From: Daphnia carinata | Taxonomy: Eukaryota > Arthropoda > Branchiopoda > Diplostraca > Daphniidae | Direction: 5' to 3' | Length of the DNA: 64,000 nt | Assembly: GCF_022539665.2 (NCBI RefSeq) | Contig: NW_026712464.1 | Location: 124,001-188,000, forward strand | Made by a program: the position numbers and the translations under genes | Shown: piece by piece, positions 8,055 through 20,000 of the stretch | Layout: every line of letters starts with the position of its first letter | Numbering within the stretch: position 1 is the stretch's first letter | The notes under the pieces: generated by a model | Database searches by the model: none | Seen by the model: the letters and a program-made list of their open reading frames with translations, nothing else | What the model was told of the DNA's origin: nothing

Positions 8055-10378
8055 GCGATCGAGTAGGGGGTTGCTGACACTAGCACCTTCCCGGTGGTAA
8101 CTCCCTTAACCCGCGAGAGATGCTCAGAGGGCTCAATCATCCAAGTTGCTTCCCCCAAATTCGTAGGTTCAATCTCTACCGGAACAATGGCCCGGGGAGG
8201 GAGCATTCTAGCTTTCTTGGCTACTATCTTCGGCCTTGACCTGCGCTCTGCCTCTTCAGCCAACTCTTCCACTAGGCTCCCTAGCAACAACTCCGGGCGC
8301 TCCGCATCATAGTTGATTTGCAACCTTTTAAACTGGCTAAGGAAATCATTCCCTAGCAGCAACTCGATGCCTCTCATCTCGAGTACTAGTACTTGACCGC
8401 TGGCCTTTTTACCCTGGTGCTCGATCTCTAACTCCATAGCTCCTAACGGAGGGGCCTTCTGACCATTTACCATCACCACTGACGGCCCATCCCACTCTAC
8501 CCGTTCCCTCCGTAGCCTCCGCTGTAAATCAGGAGACGCCACCGATACTACGGCGCCAGTGTCGATTACGGCCCGAATATCCACTCCCTGACAGGTTACA
8601 GTTTCCGTAATTAAACGAGAAGAGTCTATAAGCAGGACCGTTGGTTCCTGGGCTTCGTCCTCGTCGGTCGAGACCATCCCGACGCTCATGCTATCGCTGT
8701 CTCGGGCTTCGCGACTTTCGCCCTTCTTCTCACGGTTTGCCCCAGCTGTTCGCGACCCGTCTCTTCGGTCGTCCTTCCGGCTCCCCTTTCTATCCTCCTG
8801 CGGGTCGTCGCGTCCCCCATCCGGCTGCTTGCGCGCCGGCTCCTTCTTTTTGTCATTCACCTTCTCCGCCATACAATAGCGAGCGATGTGGCCTGCTTTC
8901 CCACACCTATAGCAAATCGGCTTCCCATCCGGCGTGCGGGACGCGAAGGAGACGGACCCCTGGGGAGACCTCGCCCCCTCCCGCTTAGCAGTGGTCCCCG
9001 AGGATTTAGCTGCCCGCTTCAATTCAGCGAGTTCCGCCTTTAACTCAAGAACTAAGTCGCGTAACTCATCTTTCGTATCTTGCTTAGGTGGTGCCCCACC
9101 CTTCGCAGCGCCCAGGACGCTAATGGCCCAGTCGGGTCGATTAGCTAATTCCGAGGCCTCGGAGTGCAATTTTAGGGCTGCCAAAAACTCTGCGGACGTT
9201 TTGGGGCTAACTATCCAAATCTTCTCCAGCAAGGTGGGCTTCAGTCCCCTAAAAAGATAGTCCACTTTTGCCTCCTCAGACATCCCCGGATCTACCTTAC
9301 GACATAAGTCGATTACGTCGTAGAAGTATTCTACTCCGGATTCCTCGATGCCCTGCTTGCGCTGCCGTAGTCTAGCTTCTTGATAGCGGCCATAATGCTG
9401 TGACTGAAATTCCGTGAGAAATCTCGTTCGCAACCCGGGCACCGCCGGGACAGCAGCTACCCCCGGTGCCGCTGCCACCGCTGGAGTATCCTCCCAATCC
9501 GTGGGAGCGCCCGAGCAAAGGAACCACTTACGAGCCGCCCCATCCAGATGCATCCCAAAATTTTCGCCCTTCTCGGTATTCCCCCAACGGTTGTACTGAG
9601 CAGTACTCTCGTAGCGCTCCAACCAATCGGCCGCATCCTCCTCCTTTTTCCCGTAGAAAATTGGAGGGGAGCGATACTTCAGCTGAGGGGCCGGTGTCCG
9701 CTGAGCCATTGCCAACTGTGACAAGGGGGAAGGGACGGTGCTACTAGAAAGTTCGCTGCTTGTCTCCTCCTCGTCACTAGAAGTCCCTACAGGCGAATCT
9801 TCCGAAGAATCGTTAGGACCTCTCCAACCCCGGAAGCTTGAACCCTGGAAGCTTGAACCCAAGTCTTCACTAGTCTCTCCTTCTGAGGGTCCCGATCCCG
9901 CCAAAACCTCGCGCAAATCTCCCGAGTCCCACTGCAGGGATTCGGCGACGGTTCTATCTATCGTGCCCTCAACTAATTCACCTCTACTGGTAGCCTTACT
10001 GTCTAGGAAAAGTGGGTACGTCGACGCACGTTCTCTCCCACCTACTTCCTCACAGGTGCTCGCCGGCTCGACTACCGTCTGCTCCCCGATCCCACTATCC
10101 CGGGGTTTCTGTTGCGCTCGCACCCTCTGGTAATTACAGACTACCTGAGTCTGTGCACCTACGCTCCCGACCGGTTTCTGAGATTCAGCTCCAGGACTCG
10201 AAGCTGAATGGCCGATCGTGGTGGAAGTCTGAGTCCCCGCGTCTACGCAAGCTCCCGTCGGGACTTTAGGCTTAACCCCCAATTCCCTTCCTTGTTCTAC
10301 GCGCTCCCTATTCTCCCTCTCAGGTGATGCTGCAATCCCCCTTATCCTTTTACTTTGCCTAAGTTGACCAAAATTCAT
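8042..10378 (-). CDS. gag: Gag polyprotein with zinc knuckle and aspartic protease
   Basis: An open frame of 778 codons starting at ATG (10376-10378), the first good start after the primer site. Residues 1-230 are low-complexity, Ser/Glu-rich and not recognisable. Residues 235-410 resemble the retrotransposon Gag capsid family (W-rich start, A-A-R-K-W core) with an Ala/Pro/Val-rich insert at about 298-316. A helical charged stretch lies at about 435-458. A CCHC knuckle (C489, C492, H497, C502) would bind RNA; a Lys/Arg/Asp-rich linker follows. The protease has D606-T-G and a later L-L-L-G-N-D (674-679). So the protease sits in the Gag frame, and the frame switch to RT comes after it, in or near a run of five C's (plus-strand G5 at 8066-8070). 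Most Gypsy-type elements shift between Gag and protease, or not at all. Confidence 0.88.
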   Translation of the reverse strand: MNFGQLRQSKRIRGIAASPERENRERVEQGRELGVKPKVPTGACVDAGTQTSTTIGHSASSPGAESQKPVGSVGAQTQVVCNYQRVRAQQKPRDSGIGEQTVVEPASTCEEVGGRERASTYPLFLDSKATSRGELVEGTIDRTVAESLQWDSGDLREVLAGSGPSEGETSEDLGSSFQGSSFRGWRGPNDSSEDSPVGTSSDEEETSSELSSSTVPSPLSQLAMAQRTPAPQLKYRSPPIFYGKKEEDAADWLERYESTAQYNRWGNTEKGENFGMHLDGAARKWFLCSGAPTDWEDTPAVAAAPGVAAVPAVPGLRTRFLTEFQSQHYGRYQEARLRQRKQGIEESGVEYFYDVIDLCRKVDPGMSEEAKVDYLFRGLKPTLLEKIWIVSPKTSAEFLAALKLHSEASELANRPDWAISVLGAAKGGAPPKQDTKDELRDLVLELKAELAELKRAAKSSGTTAKREGARSPQGSVSFASRTPDGKPICYRCGKAGHIARYCMAEKVNDKKKEPARKQPDGGRDDPQEDRKGSRKDDRRDGSRTAGANREKKGESREARDSDSMSVGMVSTDEDEAQEPTVLLIDSSRLITETVTCQGVDIRAVIDTGAVVSVASPDLQRRLRRERVEWDGPSVVMVNGQKAPPLGAMELEIEHQGKKASGQVLVLEMRGIELLLGNDFLSQFKRLQINYDAERPELLLGSLVEELAEEAERRSRPKIVAKKARMLPPRAIVPVEIEPTNLGEATWMIEPSEHLSRVKGVTTGKVLVSATPYSIACSS

Positions 10379-10664
10379 CTACCCCCTTAACCCGAAATCC
10401 TACGACTCTCCGGTCTCAAGGTTCCCCCCGTACACCTTTTTTACCCACAGAACAAGGTCTTCACAGGCACTGGAGGAAAACAGAGGGGCAAGAAGTTCGG
10501 CCGGAACTGTGGTCCTATGCCCAAGCAATTTAAGGTAACCGTACCCGCTGGTCGCACTTCCCAAGGACCTCTCAACAGTACCCGCCTCCTAGCTCCTTAC
10601 TCCACTATTACCTTCACGAAAAACGCCAAAAGACCTACCTTGCTCTAGCAGGCAGGTGTACCCT
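10379..10664 (-). other. Leader between primer site and gag start of Ty3/Gypsy element
   Basis: About 286 bases of untranslated leader. By position it would hold packaging signals and any splice donor for env mRNA. I cannot identify specific sites by eye. Confidence 0.6.
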
Positions 10665-10676
10665 GCATCTCCACCA
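10665..10676 (-). other. Primer binding site, probably tRNA-Ala
   Basis: The plus strand reads GCATCTCCACCA directly next to the 5' LTR and ends in the tRNA CCA tail. The 12 bases match the 3' end of eukaryotic tRNA-Ala types whose acceptor stem is GGGGATG paired to CATCTCC, as I recall them. The sense-strand site therefore begins TGGTGGAGATGC with no gap after the LTR. Confidence 0.7.
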
Positions 10677-11063
10677 TGTAACGAGCGATCACGGGAGTAA
10701 CTGTTTATTTGGAGGGTTTTAACCAACACGGCCAACTACACAAGGCATAACACTAAAAGGATAACATAAAAAGGGAAAAACTGCTTACACTAAGGGCAGA
10801 AACGCACAAGTTAAAGAAGGTACACTAACACGACTAACTCACGACTGACCAGACTACCAACTGCCTGACTACTCTGCCCGGGTTTTTCATGGTTCGCATC
10901 TTCCGTCCATCGAAGGCTAAAGCCATCGGATGGAGAAAGACGACCTTTCCGACGGATGGTGAGTCTCCCCGTTACAGCTATAACGGCGGGTGAGAACGGG
11001 CGTTGAAGCTCTCTCCCACGCCACTCTCGTATTTCTTGGACTAGCAAGAAACCATTCGCTACA
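10677..11063 (-). repeat. 5' LTR of Ty3/Gypsy element
   Basis: A 387-bp repeat with 385 of 387 bases identical to 2361-2747. The AATAAA signal is at 10704-10709. A 78-codon frame within it also occurs in the other LTR and has no recognisable protein features, so it is not annotated as a gene. The promoter should lie in this LTR, but I see no convincing TATA box. Confidence 0.95.
10704..10709 (-). promoter_or_regulatory. AATAAA poly(A) signal in 5' LTR
   Basis: TTTATT on the plus strand, 27 bases from the sense 3' end of the LTR. It is the duplicate of the signal at 2388-2393. Confidence 0.5.
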
Positions 11064-11067
11064 ATAT
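11064..11067. repeat. Target-site duplication ATAT (right) of Ty3/Gypsy element
   Basis: ATAT directly follows the right LTR and matches 2357-2360. It occupies monomer positions 46-49, where this unit had A instead of the usual G at position 48. Confidence 0.88.
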
Positions 11068-14000
11068 AGATATTTAAACTGATTCTATAACACTATATTC
11101 ACATCGAATACACGTATATTTCATGCTGTTTGAATGTAGATATTGAAACTCACTGTATTACACTATATTCACATTGAATACACGTATATTTGATGCTCTT
11201 TGAATGTAGATATTGAAACTGATTCTATAACACTATATTCACATTGAATACACGTATATTTGATGCTGTTTGAATGTAGATATTGAAACTGATTCTATAA
11301 CACTATATTCACATTGAATACACGTATATTTGATGCTGTTTGAAGGTAGATATTGAAACTGATTCTATAACACTATATTCACATTGAATACACGTATATT
11401 TGATGCTGTTTGAATGTAGATATTGAAACTGATTCTATAACACTATATTCACATTGAATACACGTATATTTGATGCTGTTTGAATGTAGATATTGAAACT
11501 GATTCTATAACACTATATTCACATTGAATACACGTATATTTCATGCTGTTTGAATGTAGATATTGAAACTCACTGTATTACACTATATTCACATTGAATA
11601 CACGTATATTTGATGCTGTTTGAATGTAGATATTGAAACTGATTCTATAACACTATATTCACATTGAATACACGTATATTTGATGCTGTTTGAATGTAGA
11701 TATTGAAACTGATTCTATAACACTATATTCACATTGAATACACGTATATTTGATGCTGTTTGAATGTAGATATTGAAACTGATTCTATAACACTATATTC
11801 ACATTGAATACACGTATATTTGATGCTGTTTGAATGTAGATATTGAAACTGATTCTATAACACTATATTCACATTGAATACACGTATATTTGATGCTGTT
11901 TGAATGTAGATATTGAAACTGATTCTATAACACTATATTCACATTGAATACACGTATATTTGATGCTGTTTGAATGTAGATATTGAAACTGATTCTATAA
12001 CACTATATTCACATTGAATACACGTATATTTGATGCTGTTTGAATGTAGATATTGAAACTCACTGTATTACACTATATTCACATTGAATACACGTATATT
12101 TGATGCTGTTTGAATGTAGATATTGAAACTGATTCTATAACACTATATTCACATTGAATACACGTATATTTGATGCTGTTTGAATGTAGATATTGAAACT
12201 GATTCTATAACACTATATTCACATTGAATACACGTATATTTGATGCTGTTTGAATGTAGATATTGAAACTGATTCTATAACACTATATTCACATTGAATA
12301 CACGTATATTTGATGCTGTTTGAATGTAGATATTGAAACTGACTGTATAACACTATATTCACATTGAATACACGTATATTTGATGCTGTTTGAATGTAGA
12401 TATTGAAACTCACTGTATTACACTATATTCACATTGAATACACGTATATTTGATGCTGTTTGAATGTAGATATTGAAACTGATTCTATAACACTATATTC
12501 ACATTGAATACACGTATATTTGATGCTGTTTGAATGTAGATATTGAAACTGATTCTATAACACTATATTCACATTGAATACACGTATATTTGATGCTGTT
12601 TGAATGTAGATATTGAAACTGATTCTATAACACTATATTCACATTGAATACACGTATATTTGATGCTGTTTGAATGTAGATATTGAAACTGATTCTATAA
12701 CACTATATTCACATTGAATACACGTATATTTGATGCTGTTTGAATGTAGATATTGAAACTCACTGTATTACACTATATTCACATTGAATACACGTATATT
12801 TGATGCTGTTTGAATGTAGATATTGAAACTGATTCTATAACACTATATTCACATTGAATACACGTATATTTGATGCTGTTTGAATGTAGATATTGAAACT
12901 GATTCTATAACACTATATTCACATTGAATACACGTATATTTGATGCTGTTTGAATGTAGATATTGAAACTGATTCTATAACACTATATTCACATTGAATA
13001 CACGTATATTTGATGCTGTTTGAATGTAGATATTGAAACTGATTCTATAACACTATATTCACATTGAATACACGTATATTTGATGCTGTTTGAATGTAGA
13101 TATTGAAACTGATTCTATAACACTATATTCACATTGAATACACGTATATTTGATGCTGTTTGAATGTAGATATTGAAACTCACTGTATTACACTATATTC
13201 ACATTGAATACACGTATATTTGATGCTGTTTGAATGTAGATATTGAAACTGATTCTATAACACTATATTCACATTGAATACACGTATATTTGATGCTGTT
13301 TGAATGTAGATATTGAAACTGATTCTATAACACTATATTCACATTGAATACACGTATATTTGATGCTGTTTGAATGTAGATATTGAAACTGATTCTATAA
13401 CACTATATTCACATTGAATACACGTATATTTGATGCTGTTTGAATGTAGATATTGAAACTGATTCTATAACACTATATTCACATTGAATACACGTATATT
13501 TGATGCTGTTTGAATGTAGATATTGAAACTGATTCTATAACACTATATTCACATTGAATACACGTATATTTGATGCTGTTTGAATGTAGATATTGAAACT
13601 GATTCTATAACACTATATTCACATTGAATACACGTATATTTGATGCTGTTTGAATGTAGATATTGAAACTGATTCTATAACACTATATTCACATTGAATA
13701 CACGTATATTTGATGCTGTTTGAATGTAGATATTGAAACTGATTCTATAACACTATATTCACATTGAATACACGTATATTTGATGCTGTTTGAATGTAGA
13801 TATTGAAACTGATTCTATAACACTATATTCACATTGAATACACGTATATTTGATGCTGTTTGAATGTAGATATTGAAACTCACTGTATAACACTATATTC
13901 ACATTGAATACACGTATATTTGATACTGTTTGAATGTACATATTGAAACTGATTGTATAACACTATATTCACATTGAATACACGTATATTTGATGCTGTT

Positions 14001-17000
14001 TGAATGTAGATATTGAAACTGATTCTATAACACTATATTCACATTGAATACACGTATATTTGATGCTGTTTGAATGTAGATATTGAAACTGATTCTATAA
14101 CACTATATTCACATTGAATACACGTATATTTGATGCTGTTTGAATGTAGATATTGAAACTCACTGTATAACACTATATTCACATTGAATACACGTATATT
14201 TGATGCTGTTTGAATGTAGATATTGAAACTGATTCTATAACACTATATTCACATTGAATACACGTATATTTGATGCTGTTTGAATGTAGATATTGAAACT
14301 GATTCTATAACACTATATTCACATTGAATACACGTATATTTGATGCTGTTTGAATGTAGATATTGAAACTGATTCTATAACACTATATTCACATTGAATA
14401 CACGTATATTTGATGCTGTTTGAATGTAGATATTGAAACTGATTCTATAACACTATATTCACATTGAATACACGTATATTTGATGCTGTTTGAATGTAGA
14501 TATTGAAACTGATTCTATAACACTATATTCACATTGAATACACGTATATTTGATGCTGTTTGAATGTAGATATTGAAACTGATTCTATAACACTATATTC
14601 ACATTGAATACACGTATATTTGATGCTGTTTGAATGTAGATATTGAAACTGATTCTATAACACTATATTCACATTGAATACACGTATATTTGATGCTGTT
14701 TGAATGTAGATATTGAAACTGATTCTATAACACTATATTCACATTGAATACACGTATATTTGATGCTGTTTGAATGTAGATATTGAAACTGATTCTATAA
14801 CACTATATTCACATTGAATACACGTATATTTGATGCTGTTTGAATGTAGATATTGAAACTGATTCTATAACACTATATTCACATTGAATACACGTATATT
14901 TGATGCTGTTTGAATGTAGATATTGAAACTGATTCTATAACACTATATTCACATTGAATACACGTATATTTGATGCTGTTTGAATGTAGATATTGAAACT
15001 CACTGTATAACACTATATTCACATTGAATACACGTATATTTGATGCTGTTTGAATGTAGATATTGAAACTGATTCTATAACACTATATTCACATTGAATA
15101 CACGTATATTTGATGCTGTTTGAATGTAGATATTGAAACTGATTCTATAACACTATATTCACATTGAATACACGTATATTTGATGCTGTTTGAATGTAGA
15201 TATTGAAACTGATTCTATAACACTATATTCACATTGAATACACGTATATTTGATGCTGTTTGAATGTAGATATTGAAACTGATTCTATAACACTATATTC
15301 ACATTGAATACACGTATATTTGATGCTGTTTGAATGTAGATATTGAAACTGATTCTATAACACTATATTCACATTGAATACACGTATATTTGATGCTGTT
15401 TGAATGTAGATATTGAAACTCATTCTATAACACTATATTCACATTGAATACACGTATATTTGATGCTGTTTGAATGTAGATATTGAAACTGATTCTATAA
15501 CACTATATTCACATTGAATACACGTATATTTGATGCTGTTTGAATGTAGATATTGAAACTGATTCTATAACACTATATTCACATTGAATACACGTATATT
15601 TGATGCTGTTTGAATGTAGATATTGAAACTGATTCTATAACACTATATTCACATTGAATACACGTATATTTGATGCTGTTTGAATGTAGATATTGAAACT
15701 GATTCTATAACACTATATTCACATTGAATACACGTATATTTGATGCTGTTTGAATGTAGATATTGAAACTGATTCTATAACACTATATTCACATTGAATA
15801 CACGTATATTTGATGCTGTTTGAATGTAGATATTGAAACTCACTGTATTACACTATATTCACATTGAATACACGTATATTTGATGCTGTTTGAATGTAGA
15901 TATTGAAACTGATTCTATAACACTATATTCACATTGAATACACGTATATTTGATGCTGTTTGAATGTAGATATTGAAACTGATTGTATAACACTATATTC
16001 ACATTGAATACACGTATATTTGATGCTGTTTGAATGTAGATATTGAAACTGATTCTATAACACTATATTCACATTGAATACACGTATATTTGATGCTGTT
16101 TGAATGTAGATATTGAAACTGATTCTATAACACTATATTCACATTGAATACACGTATATTTGATGCTGTTTGAATGTAGATATTGAAACTCACTGTATAA
16201 CACTATATTCACATTGAATACACGTATATTTGATGCTGTTTGAATGTAGATATTGAAACTGATTCTATAACACTATATTCACATTGAATACACGTATATT
16301 TGATGCTGTTTGAATGTAGATATTGAAACTGATTCTATAACACTATATTCACATTGAATACACGTATATTTGATGCTGTTTGAATGTAGATATTGAAACT
16401 GATTCTATAACACTATATTCACATTGAATACACGTATATTTGATGCTGTTTGAATGTAGATATTGAAACTGATTCTATAACACTATATTCACATTGAATA
16501 CACGTATATTTGATGCTGTTTGAATGTAGATATTGAAACTGATTCTATAACACTATATTCACATTGAATACACGTATATTTGATGCTGTTTGAATGTAGA
16601 TATTGAAACTGATTCTATAACACTATATTCACATTGAATACACGTATATTTGATGCTGTTTGAATGTAGATATTGAAACTGATTCTATAACACTATATTC
16701 ACATTGAATACACGTATATTTGATGCTGTTTGAATGTAGATATTGAAACTGATTCTATAACACTATATTCACATTGAATACACGTATATTTGATGCTGTT
16801 TGAATGTAGATATTGAAACTGATTCTATAACACTATATTCACATTGAATACACGTATATTTGATGCTGTTTGAATGTAGATATTGAAACTGATTCTATAA
16901 CACTATATTCACATTGAATACACGTATATTTGATGCTGTTTGAATGTAGATATTGAAACTGATTCTATAACACTATATTCACATTGAATACACGTATATT

Positions 17001-20000
17001 TGATGCTGTTTGAATGTAGATATTGAAACTGATTCTATAACACTATATTCACATTGAATACACGTATATTTGATGCTGTTTGAATGTAGATATTGAAACT
17101 GATTCTATAACACTATATTCACATTGAATACACGTATATTTGATGCTGTTTGAATGTAGATATTGAAACTGATTCTATAACACTATATTCACATTGAATA
17201 CACGTATATTTGATGCTGTTTGAATGTAGATATTGAAACTGATTCTATAACACTATATTCACATTGAATACACGTATATTTGATGCTGTTTGAATGTAGA
17301 TATTGAAACTGATTCTATAACACTATATTCACATTGAATACACGTATATTTGATGCTGTTTGAATGTAGATATTGAAACTGATTCTATAACACTATATTC
17401 ACATTGAATACACGTATATTTGATGCTGTTTGAATGTAGATATTGAAACTGATTCTATAACACTATATTCACATTGAATACACGTATATTTGATGCTGTT
17501 TGAATGTAGATATTGAAACTGATTCTATAACACTATATTCACATTGAATACACGTATATTTGATGCTGTTTGAATGTAGATATTGAAACTGATTCTATAA
17601 CACTATATTCACATTGAATACACGTATATTTGATGCTGTTTGAATGTAGATATTGAAACTGACTGTATAACACTATATTCACATTGAATACACGTATATT
17701 TGATGCTGTTTGAATGTAGATATTGAAACTGATTCTATAACACTATATTCACATTGAATACACGTATATTTGATGCTGTTTGAATGTAGATATTGAAACT
17801 GATTCTATAACACTATATTCACATTGAATACACGTATATTTGATGCTGTTTGAATGTAGATATTGAAACTGATTCTATAACACTATATTCACATTGAATA
17901 CACGTATATTTGATGCTGTTTGAATGTAGATATTGAAACTGATTCTATAACACTATATTCACATTGAATACACGTATATTTGATGCTGTTTGAATGTAGA
18001 TATTGAAACTGATTCTATAACACTATATTCACATTGAATACACGTATATTTGATGCTGTTTGAATGTAGATATTGAAACTGATTCTATAACACTATATTC
18101 ACATTGAATACACGTATATTTGATGCTGTTTGAATGTAGATATTGAAACTGATTCTATAACACTATATTCACATTGAATACACGTATATTTGATGCTGTT
18201 TGAATGTAGATATTGAAACTGATTCTATAACACTATATTCACATTGAATACACGTATATTTGATGCTGTTTGAATGTAGATATTGAAACTGATTCTATAA
18301 CACTATATTCACATTGAATACACGTATATTTGATGCTGTTTGAATGTAGATATTGAAACTGATTCTATAACACTATATTCACATTGAATACACGTATATT
18401 TGATGCTGTTTGAATGTAGATATTGAAACTGATGTATTACACTATATTCACATTGAATACACGTATATTTGATGCTGTTTGAATGTAGATATTGAAACTG
18501 ATTCTATAACACTATATTCACATTGAATACACGTATATTTGATGCTGTTTGAATGTAGATATTGAAACTGATTCTATAACACTATATTCACATTGAATAC
18601 ACGTATATTTGATGCTGTTTGAATGTAGATATTGAAACTGATTCTATAACACTATATTCACATTGAATACACGTATATTTGATGCTGTTTGAATGTAGAT
18701 ATTGAAACTGATTCTATAACACTATATTCACATTGAATACACGTATATTTGATGCTGTTTGAATGTAGATATTGAAACTGATTCTATAACACTATATTCA
18801 CATTGAATACACGTATATTTGATGCTGTTTGAATGTAGATATTGAAACTGATTCTATAACACTATATTCACATTGAATACACGTATATTTGATGCTGTTT
18901 GAATGTAGATATTGAAACTGATTCTATAACACTATATTCACATTGAATACACGTATATTTGATGCTGTTTGAATGTAGATATTGAAACTGATTCTATAAC
19001 ACTATATTCACATTGAATACACGTATATTTGATGCTGTTTGAATGTAGATATTGAAACTGATTCTATAACACTATATTCACATTGAATACACGTATATTT
19101 GATGCTGTTTGAATGTAGATATTGAAACTGATTCTATAACACTATATTCACATTGAATACACGTATATTTGATGCTGTTTGAATGTAGATATTGAAACTC
19201 ACTGTATAACACTATATTCACATTGAATACACGTATATTTGATGCTGTTTGAATGTAGATATTGAAACTGATTCTATAACACTATATTCACATTGAATAC
19301 ACGTATATTTGATGCTGTTTGAATGTAGATATTGAAACTGATTCTATAACACTATATTCACATTGAATACACGTATATTTGATGCTGTTTGAATGTAGAT
19401 ATTGAAACTGATTCTATAACACTATATTCACATTGAATACACGTATATTTGATGCTGTTTGAATGTAGATATTGAAACTGATTCTATAACACTATATTCA
19501 CATTGAATACACGTATATTTGATGCTGTTTGAATGTAGATATTGAAACTGATTCTATAACACTATATTCACATTGAATACACGTATATTTGATGCTGTTT
19601 GAATGTAGATATTGAAACTGATTCTATAACACTATATTCACATTGAATACACGTATATTTGATGCTGTTTGAATGTAGATATTGAAACTGATTCTATAAC
19701 ACTATATTCACATTGAATACACGTATATTTGATGCTGTTTGAATGTAGATATTGAAACTGATTCTATAACACTATATTCACATTGAATACACGTATATTT
19801 GATGCTGTTTGAATGTAGATATTGAAACTGATTCTATAACACTATATTCACATTGAATACACGTATATTTGATGCTGTTTGAATGTAGATATTGAAACTG
19901 ATTCTATAACACTATATTCACATTGAATACACGTATATTTGATGCTGTTTGAATGTAGATATTGAAACTGATTCTATAACACTATATTCACATTGAATAC

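Larger units (their letters stand above)
2361..11063 (-). mobile_element. env-bearing Ty3/Gypsy (Metaviridae) LTR retrotransposon, damaged pol
   Basis: A complete 8703-bp element inserted in the satellite and read on the minus strand. Order in the sense direction: 5' LTR, primer site, gag with CCHC knuckle and aspartic protease, reverse transcriptase, RNase H, integrase with GPY/F-type tail, F-like envelope, polypurine tract, 3' LTR. The LTRs begin TGT and end ACA, and ATAT flanks the element on both sides. Base composition is roughly half G+C, unlike the 27% satellite. The two LTRs differ at 2 of 387 positions, so insertion is recent. Reading frames are broken near 8066, near 7374-7386 and at 6875-6877, so this copy cannot make intact Pol by standard translation as written. 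Gag with a zinc knuckle, TGT..ACA ends and a probable tRNA-Ala primer differ from classical Drosophila errantiviruses, so I leave the clade open. Confidence 0.95.

Noticed and set aside
3960..10269. Plus-strand frames of 60-233 codons across the Ty3/Gypsy element
   Set aside because: They are antisense shadows of gag, pol and env, with low-complexity translations and no domains.
2495..11047. 78-codon frame found in both Ty3/Gypsy LTRs (2495-2731 and 10811-11047)
   Set aside because: It lies inside the LTR, duplicated with it, and has no recognisable motif. It is most simply a chance frame.
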